A stretch of 64,000 nt of DNA from Streptomyces geranii (GTDB lineage: Bacteria; Actinomycetota; Actinomycetes; Streptomycetales; Streptomycetaceae), in contig NZ_PJME01000010.1 in assembly GCF_002954775.1 (NCBI RefSeq), forward strand, positions 166,223 through 230,222. The letters are read 5' to 3'. Shown piece after piece: positions 8,449 through 16,231 of this stretch. How positions within the stretch are numbered: position 1 is the stretch's first letter; each line of letters starts with the position of its first letter. Under the pieces are notes generated by a model, which did not search any database, was not told the DNA's origin, and was given only the letters and a program-made list of their open reading frames with translations. The translations under genes and the position numbers were made by a program.

Positions 8449-9257
8449 GCGCCGCTCTTCGAGCCGCGCGGACGCATGGCCTGCCGGCCGCCGTCGACCG
8501 TGAAGGTCTGTCCCTGGATGTAGTCGGCCTCGTCGCCCGCCAGAAAAGCGACGAGACCCGCGATGTCCTCAGGCACACCCCAGCCCGCCCCTTCGGGACC
8601 GACTCCCAGCCGGCCGGCCAGGGCCGCCGTCATATCGGTGCGGATTGCACCGGGGGCCACGGTGTTGACGCGGATCCCCTTGTGGCCCACTTCCGCGGCG
8701 AGACCGCGGGTCAGTGCCTCCAGGCCGCCTTTCGACGCGGCGTAGGAGGTCTGGCCGGGGCCGGGCTGGCGTACCGAATTGGACGAGATGTTGACGATCC
8801 GGCCCCAGGAGCGTTCGAGCATGAGGGGGACGACGGCGCGGCACATCAGGAAGGGGCCGCCGAGGTTGACCCGGATCACGTGCTCCCACTGGGCCGTCCT
8901 GGTCAGTGCGAGCAGCCGGTCGTCGATGACGCCCGCGTTGTTGACCAGGACGTCCACGCGGTCCTCCCGCTCGACGACGGCGTCGACGAGCGCGCGTACC
9001 TGCGCCTCGTCGGACACGTCGGCGCGGTGGGCGACGGCGCGGCGGCCGGTGGCGGTGATCTCCTTGACGACGCGTTCCGCCGCGTCCTCGGCGTCGCGGT
9101 AGACGAGGTGGACGGTGTGTCCGTCGCCCGCGAGCCGCCGGCAGACGGCGGCGCCGATGCCCCGGGAGCCGCCGGTGACGAGGGCGACGCGACGGTGTTC
9201 GCTCGGCGACCCCGGGTCTGCGCCCGTGCTCGTTTCCGTGCCCGTGTCCGCGCTCAT
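8445..9257 (-). CDS. FabG-like 3-oxoacyl-ACP reductase (SDR)
   Basis: A 270-residue classical SDR, expected to reduce beta-ketoacyl-ACP with NADPH. Motifs: VTGGSRGIGAAV (cofactor), LVNNAG near 105, NISSNS with catalytic Ser near 158, SYAASK with Tyr172 and Lys176, and NTVAPGAIRTDM. All catalytic residues are present, unlike the second SDR of this operon. The chosen ATG at 9257 overlaps the ACP stop (ATGA); a longer frame reaches 9329 but would lie inside the ACP gene. The N-terminal 20 residues are disordered-looking (TGTETSTGADPG). Confidence 0.9.
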   Translation of the reverse strand: MSADTGTETSTGADPGSPSEHRRVALVTGGSRGIGAAVCRRLAGDGHTVHLVYRDAEDAAERVVKEITATGRRAVAHRADVSDEAQVRALVDAVVEREDRVDVLVNNAGVIDDRLLALTRTAQWEHVIRVNLGGPFLMCRAVVPLMLERSWGRIVNISSNSVRQPGPGQTSYAASKGGLEALTRGLAAEVGHKGIRVNTVAPGAIRTDMTAALAGRLGVGPEGAGWGVPEDIAGLVAFLAGDEADYIQGQTFTVDGGRQAMRPRGSKSGA

Positions 9258-9520
9258 ACGGTCGCCGGGTCTATGTGCCGGAGAATCGAGCCGACCGACC
9301 TGTGGTGGGTGTCCGAGTCGCTTTCCCACTCCTCCAGGTCGAAGGTGCCGCCGAAGTCGCGGTTCACCTTCCGGGAAAGCTGCAATATGTCGAGGGAGTC
9401 GAGTCCGAGATCCTCGACGACGGAATGCTCCGGGGTGATCTGCGTGTTGTTCAGACTCGGCTTCACATCCCGAATCAGCGCGACCAGGGCATCGAATTTC
9501 TCGGCAGCGGAATCTGACAT
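9254..9520 (-). CDS. Acyl carrier protein
   Basis: An 88-residue ACP with the attachment motif DLGLDSLDIL; Ser42 should carry the phosphopantetheine arm, probably installed by the PPTase at the end of the same operon. The helix pattern is normal for a type II ACP, with an acidic C-terminal part (EEWESDSDTHH). The ATG at 9520 follows a good GGAGG site at 6-nt spacing; an in-frame extension to 9604 has no such site. It is the first gene of the eight-gene operon. Confidence 0.9.
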   Translation of the reverse strand: MSDSAAEKFDALVALIRDVKPSLNNTQITPEHSVVEDLGLDSLDILQLSRKVNRDFGGTFDLEEWESDSDTHHRSVGSILRHIDPATV

Positions 9521-9931
9521 TCTGGGCCTCCGGTTGTGGTCAGCGGCATGTGCGAATCCGTGCGGTCCTGGGACATGCCAGCAGACCGGGCGAGATCGCC
9601 GCAAGGGCTAACCTGTGCCGTGGTGCCGGACAGAATGTTCTCCAGAATTTACGGTCCGGCCCCGAGAAGCCCCGCAAGCTGTGCGTACCCGCGCTTGTGA
9701 TGCCGTGAGCCGATTCCTGCGGCCGGATTGTTTCCTCTGGTTTCCGGACAAGGTTGAATCAACCATCACGAGTTCTGGACCAATGGCTTCCCAACCCGCC
9801 ATCCTGCCGTTTGGTGTCCGGAGGAGCGGCTCGGTCCGATTGAATCCCGGCCCATTGAATTTCGATCATCCACGGAAGAAAACGGGAGACAGGCGAAGAC
9901 CGAACCGGCGGGCGTCGAGGAGGGGAATGTG
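9521..9931. promoter_or_regulatory. Divergent control region of the PKS-like operon and the XRE regulator
   Basis: About 410 bp between the ACP gene (leftward) and the XRE regulator (rightward). I see no convincing gene: a 105-codon frame at 9615-9932 has biased composition and no ribosome site. A perfect 13-bp dyad, GGTTGA-A-TCAACC, lies at 9752-9764, and a wide pair CCGGAC/GTCCGG lies near 9627-9657. Both are possible operators. The region is locally less GC-rich than the flanking genes. Confidence 0.4.
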
Positions 9932-10582
9932 ATGGGACGTCGAAAAGCGGATCTTACGGAGTCGGCCCCGTACTTCGAGTTGGCGCGATGGCTGCGGTCG
10001 CTGCGGGAGCGTGCCGGGCTCACCTATCGCGAGATGGCCGACCGCGCGGGGCGGCCGGGCTGCTCGGCGGTGACCCTTTCGCGGGCCGACAGCGGGAGCG
10101 TGCTGCCCAAGTGCGCGGTGGTGGAGGTGTACGCGGTGGTGTGCGGGGCGGCGGAGCACGAGGCGCGGAGCAGGTGGGAGAAGACGGCGACGTCGGCGGG
10201 CCCGAGGGACCGCGGCGAGGCCTCCGTCCTGTCGGTGCCGCGCCGGGGCCGGGGCCGACGCCTCGAACTGGTCTACGAGCCCGCGCACTTACTGGAGGCG
10301 ATGCACCGCCTGCGCCACGACGCCGGCCACCCGTCCCTGCGCGAACTCCAGGACCGGGCCACCGACTCCGGCTTCGGCCCCCTCCCCCGCAGCACCCTGG
10401 CAGACGTCCTGTCAGGCCTGCGCCTCCCGTCGGAGGCCCTACTGATCTCCTACGCCCTGGCCTGCGGCCAGCCCGGCCACCGCATACACGCCTGGCGGGC
10501 GGCTTGGGGGAGGGTGCGGAGGGGGGATGGGGGGTTGCGGGGGGTGGGGGTGCAGGGGGTGGTGGATCGGTTGGCGGGGTGA
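9932..10582 (+). CDS. XRE-type helix-turn-helix regulator
   Basis: A 216-residue protein with an N-terminal HTH of the Cro/CI type (about residues 15-70: LARWLRSLRERAGLTYREMA, then VTLSRADSG in place of a typical recognition helix). A second, weaker HTH-like segment lies near residues 125-175 (LRELQDRATDSGFGPLPRST). It is divergent from the PKS-like operon and is the natural candidate to control it. The ATG at 9932 has GGAGGGG at 6-nt spacing; the overlapping GTG at 9929 is too close. The last 30 codons are G-rich and low in complexity. Confidence 0.75.
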   Translation: MGRRKADLTESAPYFELARWLRSLRERAGLTYREMADRAGRPGCSAVTLSRADSGSVLPKCAVVEVYAVVCGAAEHEARSRWEKTATSAGPRDRGEASVLSVPRRGRGRRLELVYEPAHLLEAMHRLRHDAGHPSLRELQDRATDSGFGPLPRSTLADVLSGLRLPSEALLISYALACGQPGHRIHAWRAAWGRVRRGDGGLRGVGVQGVVDRLAG

Positions 10583-10720
10583 CCGGCAGCGCTGGTCAGG
10601 GGCTGGGGCCCCGGGCTCGGCGGGCGCCAAGGGGCTTGCGTGGCCTGAGGGTTGGCGGGGCTCGGTCGGCGTCAAGCCCCCTGCGCGCAGCCCCCGTCAA
10701 CCCTCCCCTCCCAGCCCCCG

Positions 10721-11383
10721 TCAAGCCACCGACGTCGTCGTCCCCGGTGCCGTCGGGTCGGTCGGTCGGGCCGTCGCGTTCAGGCCGCCCAGTAGCAGGG
10801 CCGTGAAGCGCTGGGCCCAAGAGGTGTCCACCTGTTCCGCGCTGATCAGGGTGCGGTGTACCACCGAGCCCGCCACCACGTCGAAGATCAGGTCCGCGTT
10901 CTTGGACGCCGTCTCCTGGTCCGGCTCCGGGGGGAGTTCGCCGCGGGCCTGGGCGCGGGAGCGGCCCTCCAGGACCAGGCGCTTCTGGCGGTCGACGATC
11001 GAGTCGCGGATGCGTTCGCGCAGGGCGTCGTCGACCGTCGACTCGGCCAGTACGGCCATCAGTCCGCTCTTGGCCTCCGGGCGGGCCAGGATCGTCGCGA
11101 ACTGGAGGACGACGCCCTCGATGTCGGCGGCGAGGCTGCCGCGGTCGGGCAGCTCCAGCTCGTCGAACAACTCCGCCACCGCGTCGACCACCAGCTCGTT
11201 CTTGCCGGGCCAGCGGCGGTAGAGGGTCGTCTTCGCCACCCCCGCGCGGGTCGCCACGTCCCCCAACGTCAGCTTGGACCAGCCGAGTTCCACCAGCGCG
11301 GCCCGGGTCGCCGCCAGGATCGCGGTGTCCGCGGCGACGCTACGGGGACGCCCCGTACGACCTGCGGGGGTGCGGCTCTGCAT
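10721..11383 (-). CDS. TetR-family transcriptional regulator
   Basis: A 220-residue TetR protein. The N-terminal DNA-binding domain is clear: AILAATRAALVELGWSKLTL, then DVATRAGVAKTTLYRRWPGK. The C-terminal ligand domain ends TARPTDPTAPGTTTSVA. The ATG at 11383 (MQSRT) is the only start giving the standard short arm before the HTH. A strong dyad (11479-11501) lies between it and the divergent thioredoxin-TPR gene. Autorepression plus control of that gene is the likely arrangement; the ligand is unknown. Confidence 0.9.
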   Translation of the reverse strand: MQSRTPAGRTGRPRSVAADTAILAATRAALVELGWSKLTLGDVATRAGVAKTTLYRRWPGKNELVVDAVAELFDELELPDRGSLAADIEGVVLQFATILARPEAKSGLMAVLAESTVDDALRERIRDSIVDRQKRLVLEGRSRAQARGELPPEPDQETASKNADLIFDVVAGSVVHRTLISAEQVDTSWAQRFTALLLGGLNATARPTDPTAPGTTTSVA

Positions 11384-11478
11384 GGCATGACCATAACCGG
11401 CCGTTTCCGATCCGCTCCTTCCCGAGCGGTGGTGAGGCAGATCACTGGGTATTGCTTCACAGGGGGCCACCGCTGCCG

Positions 11479-11501
11479 TTACGCTACGACCCGTAGCGAA
11501 A
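11479..11501. promoter_or_regulatory. Probable TetR operator (inverted repeat)
   Basis: The core CGCTACG-ACC-CGTAGCG is a perfect 7-bp inverted repeat (11482-11498), extending to 9 of 10 pairs as TTACGCTACG / CGTAGCGAAA. Its size and its position between divergent tetR and thioredoxin genes fit a TetR dimer site. Assignment to the adjacent regulator is inferred. Confidence 0.6.
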
Positions 11502-11575
11502 GCCGTGTCCACCGACCGGGACAGCTTTTCACTACGCCTTTCACATGTGCGCGCGGGACGGGGGAGGATAGACGC

Positions 11576-12556
11576 ATGCAGCCACGGAACATGTCCATGA
11601 GCGGAGTCGTCGACCTCGCCGCGGTGAAGGCGGCCCAGGAGGCCAAGTCGAAGGCGGAGCAGGCTCGTGCCGAAGCCGCCCGGCAGGGTGGCGGAGGTGC
11701 CGTCTCCCCGGCCGACCTCGTCATCGACGTCGACGAGGCCGGGTTCGAACTCGATGTCCTGCAGCGCTCCACCGAGGTGCCCGTCGTCATCGACTTCTGG
11801 GCCGAGTGGTGCGAGCCCTGCAAGCAGCTGAGCCCCGTCCTGGAGCGGCTGGCCGTCGAGTACAACGGCCGCTTCGTCCTCGCCAAGATCGATGTCGACG
11901 CCAACCAGATGCTGATGCAGCAGTTCGGCATCCAGGGAATCCCGGCCGTCTTCGCCGTCGTAGCCGGGCAGGCCCTGCCCCTCTTCCAGGGCGCCGCGGG
12001 CGAGGCGCAGATCCGGCAGACCCTCGACCAGCTGGTCCAGGTCGCCGAGCAGCGCTTCGGCCTCACCGGCCTGGTCGTCGACGCGGAGGCCGAACCCGGC
12101 GACCGGCAGGCCCCCGACCCCCAGACGATCCCGGCCGGCCCGTACGACGCGCTGCTCGAAGCCGCCGTACAGGCCCTGGACGCGGGGGACTTCGGCGGGG
12201 CGGTGCAGGCGTACAAGAACGTACTGGGCGACGACCCCGGCAACACGGAGGCCAAACTCGGCCTCGTGCAGGCGGAGTTGCTCCAGCGCGTGCAGGATCT
12301 CGACCCGCAGCAGGTGCGCAGGGACGCCGCCGAGAAGCCCAAGGACGCGGCGGCGCAGATCGCCGCGGCCGACCTGGACCTGGTGGGCGGCCATGTCGAG
12401 GACGCCTTCGGGCGGCTCACCGAGACGGTCGCGCGTACGGCGGGCGACGACCGGGACGCCGTACGGCTGCGGCTGCTGGAGCTGTTCGAGGTTGTCGGCG
12501 CGGACGACCCCCGGGTCCTGGTGGCCCGGCGGGCGCTGGCGCGGGCGTTGTTCTGA
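11576..12556 (+). CDS. Thioredoxin-domain protein with TPR-like C-terminus (YbbN/CnoX type)
   Basis: A 326-residue cytoplasmic protein. The thioredoxin domain spans about residues 55-160, with IDFWAEWCEPCKQLSPVLER and the cis-Pro region IQGIPAVF. The active site is C-E-P-C rather than C-G-P-C. Residues 195-326 form helical repeats (LLEAAVQALDAGDFGGAVQ, LGDDPGNTEAKLGL) as in YbbN/CnoX chaperone-holdases. An N-terminal 45-residue helical extension (VKAAQEAKSKAEQARAEAAR) precedes the domain. The ATG at 11576 has a GGGGAGGA site. Likely protects proteins from oxidative or thiol stress; control by the divergent TetR is inferred. Confidence 0.85.
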   Translation: MQPRNMSMSGVVDLAAVKAAQEAKSKAEQARAEAARQGGGGAVSPADLVIDVDEAGFELDVLQRSTEVPVVIDFWAEWCEPCKQLSPVLERLAVEYNGRFVLAKIDVDANQMLMQQFGIQGIPAVFAVVAGQALPLFQGAAGEAQIRQTLDQLVQVAEQRFGLTGLVVDAEAEPGDRQAPDPQTIPAGPYDALLEAAVQALDAGDFGGAVQAYKNVLGDDPGNTEAKLGLVQAELLQRVQDLDPQQVRRDAAEKPKDAAAQIAAADLDLVGGHVEDAFGRLTETVARTAGDDRDAVRLRLLELFEVVGADDPRVLVARRALARALF

Positions 12557-13238
12557 CCGGTCGGTCGGGCAGCCGGTCGGGCGGCGGCGGAGGTGCCGTC
12601 CGATCAGTGGTCTGACCTGTCGCTAAACATCGCGACGGGTGTTGCCCAGGTGAAGAATTTGCCGATCGAGTGCTCATGCGGTCGCGCTTTACCAAATCTT
12701 GGTAATCGCGACCGCTGTTACTTGGAGTAAGTCAGAGGCGTCGCACTGTCGGGTTTGGGGCGAGAAGTGGATGGTTTGTCACCCCCTCGAAGGACACCCA
12801 GCGTTGTCGAGTGACACCCGCGGGTCGCCGCTCGGTTATCTGCCCGTTACTAGCCAGTAACGAACCCCCTTGTGCGGGCGGCGAGAATGCACCACGATCG
12901 GCGACGCTCGGTCCTATCCCGTACCCCGACAGCCAGTCGGCCGGACGGGAGTTGTTGGGTCCCCACCGGGCAGAGTCGGCGGCAGTGGCGCCGGCTCTCG
13001 GGCAGGGGGGTCTTCGCCTTCCGGTGGAGCCTGTCCGGCAAGGTTGTGCGTGATGTGTGTCAGGCGCGACCAGTGGTTGTCGCTCGGGGGTGATCGCCGG
13101 TGATTCGGGCGCTGTTCGCGCCGTCGAGCGCGGGCGCTCTCCTTACCGAGGACGTAGCACTTCTCCCATCCCTGCCCGGCTGAGCCGCCGTCATGGGGCA
13201 GTCAGGGCCAGGAGATGTACGTCCGAGAAGGAGGAAAT
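12557..13238. promoter_or_regulatory. Long intergenic region with two dyads upstream of the DUF6230 operon
   Basis: About 680 bp without a convincing gene. A dyad at 12681-12712 has arms GTCGCG and TTACCAA around ATC, mirrored as TTGGTAA and CGCGAC (inner arms perfect). A second dyad at 12845-12862 reads CGTTACT-AGCC-AGTAACG. Both are the right size for dimeric repressors and lie about 400-560 bp before the DUF6230 start. No regulator can be assigned from sequence alone. Confidence 0.45.
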
Positions 13239-13874
13239 ATGGAGTCCCAAGTGCGTGGCGGGACCAGATGGAAGCGCTTCGCTGTGGTGATGGTGCCCAG
13301 CGTCGCCGCTACGGCATGTATAGGTGTCGCCCTCGCGCAGGGTGCTCTCGCCGCTTCGTTCAGTGTGTCCGGCCAGGACTTCAAGGTCACGGCGGATCTG
13401 CTCGAAGGCAAGGGGTTCTCACAGTACGGCGCGGTTGACGTCGGTCCCGGCGGGAAGATCAACCCCGTCGCGGTCTCGGCGTTCAACTCCGCCGACATCA
13501 CCAACATGTGCCAGTCCGTGGTCACGCCGAACATCCCGGTCCTCGGATCGGTCACCCTCCGGCTGGAAGCCGGCGGGGGCGCGACCCCGGTCAAGGCCGA
13601 GAACCTGTACATCGACGTCTCGGACCTCGAGGCCGATGCGGTGTTCAGCAACATCGACATCGGTGTGGCCGCCGGTTCCATCACCAAGGGACCGAAGGTC
13701 AAGACGGAGGAGCTGGAGTCCGGTCGGGCCAGCAAGGCCGGGTTCGCCCAGCAGGCCGACTCCGCGACGCTCACCGGCGTGAAGCAGACGGCGTGGGCCA
13801 CCACCGCCGGAACCTTCAAGCTCAGTGGTCTCTCGATGAAGCTGTCGAAGGGCACCGACGCCGAGTGCTACTAG
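13239..13874 (+). CDS. DUF6230-family exported protein
   Basis: A 211-residue protein with one N-terminal hydrophobic segment (VVMVPSVAATACIGVALAQG) followed by a predicted beta-rich domain, ending TDAECY. It resembles the streptomycete DUF6230 family, some members of which carry an unsupported 'cholesterol esterase' label; I see no hydrolase triad. The ATG at 13239 sits behind a textbook AAGGAGGAAAT, arguing for strong translation. It heads a run with DUF6114 and a secreted Thr/Ser-rich protein. The function is unknown; a cell-surface or membrane-associated role is suggested by the signal/anchor. Confidence 0.75.
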   Translation: MESQVRGGTRWKRFAVVMVPSVAATACIGVALAQGALAASFSVSGQDFKVTADLLEGKGFSQYGAVDVGPGGKINPVAVSAFNSADITNMCQSVVTPNIPVLGSVTLRLEAGGGATPVKAENLYIDVSDLEADAVFSNIDIGVAAGSITKGPKVKTEELESGRASKAGFAQQADSATLTGVKQTAWATTAGTFKLSGLSMKLSKGTDAECY

Positions 13875-13886
13875 GCACTCAGTGAA

Positions 13887-13912
13887 GGGCGGGGCCCGAT
13901 GGTGCCCCGCCC
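13887..13912 (+). terminator. GC-rich hairpin between DUF6230 and DUF6114 genes
   Basis: A perfect 9-bp stem, GGGCGGGGC / GCCCCGCCC, with an 8-nt loop, starts 12 bp after the DUF6230 stop. There is no T-run. It may act as a partial terminator or 3' stabilizer, so the first gene could be expressed above the next two. Confidence 0.5.
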
Positions 13913-13976
13913 GTTCGCTCTCCCAAACACGCAACAACACTCATCACGGCAACACCGCTCCAGGGAGCTGTTTTCC

Positions 13977-14609
13977 ATGAACGCCGAGTCGCCCGCGCAG
14001 GACGAGCACTATCTTCGCGTCTTCAAGCGGAAGTTCCGCGACTGGCGGGGCGCCCGTCCGTTCTGGGCAGGGCTGCTGGTCCTCCTCGGTGGCTTCCCGA
14101 TCATGTACTTCCCGTACTTCGACCTCAAAATCGGCAGTCTGACGATGGCGATGTCGACGACGGCCGGCGCCGGGTCACTGATCATCGGCGTGCTGCTCGT
14201 CGTACTCGGAATCAGCCTCTGGTTCCAGAAGCACGTACGGACCTTCGCCGGGACCGCCGCGATCCTGCTGGCCCTGGTGTCCCTTCCGGTCTCCAACTTC
14301 GGCGGGTTCCTCATGGGCTTCCTGCTGTCGATGATCGGCGGAGCGCTGGCCATCGCCTGGGCGCCGGGCGAGCCGGAGTCGAAGTACGGAGAGCCCGCGA
14401 AGCCGGCGGGCCAGAGCACGGACGCCGACCCCACCGTTGCGGCCCCTGTGGCCCCCGAGACCCCTGTGGCGGCCGAGGCCGCCGGCGGAGCGGACTCGGA
14501 CCCGGTGGCGGAGTCGGGCGCACTGAACATGAGCAAGTCGGACGAGCCGAACGATCTGTCAGGAACGAGCCCGGTGAACGGGGCGAACGGGAGGCACAGT
14601 GCCGGCTGA
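13977..14609 (+). CDS. DUF6114-family membrane protein
   Basis: A 210-residue protein with four hydrophobic segments in residues 25-130 (for example PFWAGLLVLLGGFPIMYFPY, then SLIIGVLLVVLGISLWF) and a long disordered acidic/Ala-rich tail (PVAPETPVAAEAAGGADSD). It matches the DUF6114 family, which I know as a neighbour of DUF6230 in streptomycetes. The ATG at 13977 follows CAGGGAG; an in-frame extension to 13899 would run into the hairpin. It overlaps the next gene by 11 bp. Function unknown. Confidence 0.75.
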   Translation: MNAESPAQDEHYLRVFKRKFRDWRGARPFWAGLLVLLGGFPIMYFPYFDLKIGSLTMAMSTTAGAGSLIIGVLLVVLGISLWFQKHVRTFAGTAAILLALVSLPVSNFGGFLMGFLLSMIGGALAIAWAPGEPESKYGEPAKPAGQSTDADPTVAAPVAPETPVAAEAAGGADSDPVAESGALNMSKSDEPNDLSGTSPVNGANGRHSAG

Positions 14610-15954
14610 CGAGGTGACCCACGGGACCGATGTGGACGGGTCCCGAGGGAGAACCGGGCCGCGGCACGCGGCCCCGAGGAAGCCGCTGTTCACCAGGTTC
14701 CACATGCCGGCCGGAAAGGCGATAGCCCTGGCGGCGATGCCTACCGCGGTGCTGATGGGCATGGGGTTCACGCCGACCCTCGCCAACGCCGACGACCAGC
14801 CGACGACGAACAGTCAGAAGGCCGAGGAGTACAAGGACTGCGTCGCGGCGATGGCGGAGGACGCCTCGGCGTCGGCCGACCCGTCGGAGACCGCCACCGA
14901 GAGCTCCTCCGGCGAGGACGAGGCGACGGCGACCCCGTCGGCCTCCGCCACGGACTCCGGCTCGACGCCGAGCGACTCCTCCTCGTCGGATTCAGGTTCC
15001 GACGACGGGGCGACGCCGACCCCGACGCCCTCCGCGAGCAAGACGACGTCCAGCGGTGACACCGGCGGCGACAGCGACACGGCCACGCCCACCCCCTCGG
15101 CGAGCGCGAGCGCCACCGAGGAGAGCGGCAACCTGCTGGAGACCATCGGCGACGCGATCGTGGACATCTTCACGGGCGGCGACGAATCGTCGAGCGACTC
15201 GACGTCCACGACGACCACCTCCACGGAGTCGACGGAGACCAGCGAGCCGACCGCCACCCCGACGCCGACCGCGTCGGCGGCGCCGGCCGCGGAGACGCCC
15301 GAGAAGGACACGACCGACACCACCACGGTGAAGGACACGACGCCGAAGGTCACCGAGGTCCTCAAGGACACCACCGACACGGCGGCCAAGGCGACGGAGA
15401 CGACCACGGAGGCCGCCGAGGCGGCGGCCGACGAGGCCACCGCCTCCCCGACCCCCTCGGCGAGTTCGACGACCGACGTGGACGACTGCCCGGTCGCCAC
15501 GGAGGACCTCGGCGGCGTCGACAACACCATCCGGCTGCCCGACAAGCCGTGGACCCTCCAGGCCAGCTCGCTGCTGCTCAAGGGCGCGGACTACCAGGGC
15601 ATCGTGAAGGTGCGCACCGCCGACGGCACGGTCAAGGACGTCCTGAAGTACGTGATCTCCGACGGCACGGACATCGGCGACCTGCACCAGCTGGTCACCG
15701 ACGACACCTCGGGCAAGACCTACCACGTGCAGGCGGCCAAGGGCTCGACGTCCACGATCACCAACGGCAAGACGGTCATGTACACGGAGAGCATCTCGGG
15801 CAATCTGTTCGGCCTGATACCGGTGACGTTCAGCCCGAAGAGCCCGCCGCCCCTGAACATCCCGCTGATCTACTTCACGAACGTGAAGGTCACGCAGGCG
15901 GGCCAGTTCGGCGGCACGCTGAAGGTTCCCGGCCTGCACCAGTTCACGACCTGA
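14599..15954 (+). CDS. Secreted Ser/Thr/Pro-rich protein with C-terminal globular domain
   Basis: A 451-residue exported protein. A signal peptide follows a basic N-region (KAIALAAMPTAVLMGMGF, then ANADDQ, cleavage near residue 63). Residues 75-285 are low-complexity T/S/E/D/P (ATPTPSASAS, KDTTDTAAKATETT), typical of a wall-spanning or glycosylated stalk. Residues 290-451 form a globular domain (RLPDKPWTLQASSLLLKG, TNGKTVMYTESISGNLFGLI). The GTG at 14599 has GGGAGG upstream and overlaps DUF6114 by 11 bp, so the three genes form one unit. I do not recognise the globular domain. Confidence 0.75.
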   Translation: MPADEVTHGTDVDGSRGRTGPRHAAPRKPLFTRFHMPAGKAIALAAMPTAVLMGMGFTPTLANADDQPTTNSQKAEEYKDCVAAMAEDASASADPSETATESSSGEDEATATPSASATDSGSTPSDSSSSDSGSDDGATPTPTPSASKTTSSGDTGGDSDTATPTPSASASATEESGNLLETIGDAIVDIFTGGDESSSDSTSTTTTSTESTETSEPTATPTPTASAAPAAETPEKDTTDTTTVKDTTPKVTEVLKDTTDTAAKATETTTEAAEAAADEATASPTPSASSTTDVDDCPVATEDLGGVDNTIRLPDKPWTLQASSLLLKGADYQGIVKVRTADGTVKDVLKYVISDGTDIGDLHQLVTDDTSGKTYHVQAAKGSTSTITNGKTVMYTESISGNLFGLIPVTFSPKSPPPLNIPLIYFTNVKVTQAGQFGGTLKVPGLHQFTT

Positions 15955-15990
15955 CCCCTCGGAAGTCCCGTTCGGGAGCCGCACCGAGGC

Positions 15991-16032
15991 CTGTGGCCCG
16001 GCCCGCCGCCGTTTGGCGGGGCCGGGCCACAG
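15991..16032 (+). terminator. Strong GC hairpin terminator after the DUF6230 operon
   Basis: An inverted repeat of about 17 bp, CTGTGGCCCGGCC... / ...GGCCGGGCCACAG with one bulge, surrounds GCCGTTTGGC about 37 bp after the stop at 15954. There is no U-tract, as is common in streptomycetes. Confidence 0.75.
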
Positions 16033-16231
16033 GGCTGTGCGGGAGGAGGAGGGCGGGGGGCGCGTGTTGACCGCATGCGCACAGAGACGGGGGTCTCAGA
16101 GCTTCCTGACTTTTTCCTTCGCGGCAGGCCGCCGGTGACACCACCGGCCGGCTGTGGCCGGGTGTTCGTCGTGCTTTCTTCCTGCCGGACGAGACCGATC
16201 TTCCGGACCGACCATCCAGGCAGGCATCGAC

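Noticed and set aside
9615..9932. A possible 105-codon gene in the divergent PKS/XRE gap
   Set aside because: No ribosome site, biased composition and no recognisable pattern; it fills the expected promoter region.
10721..12394. A 557-codon frame joining TetR to sequence antisense to the thioredoxin gene
   Set aside because: The first part is antisense to the thioredoxin-TPR gene; the TetR domain starts at 11383 with the normal N-terminal arm.
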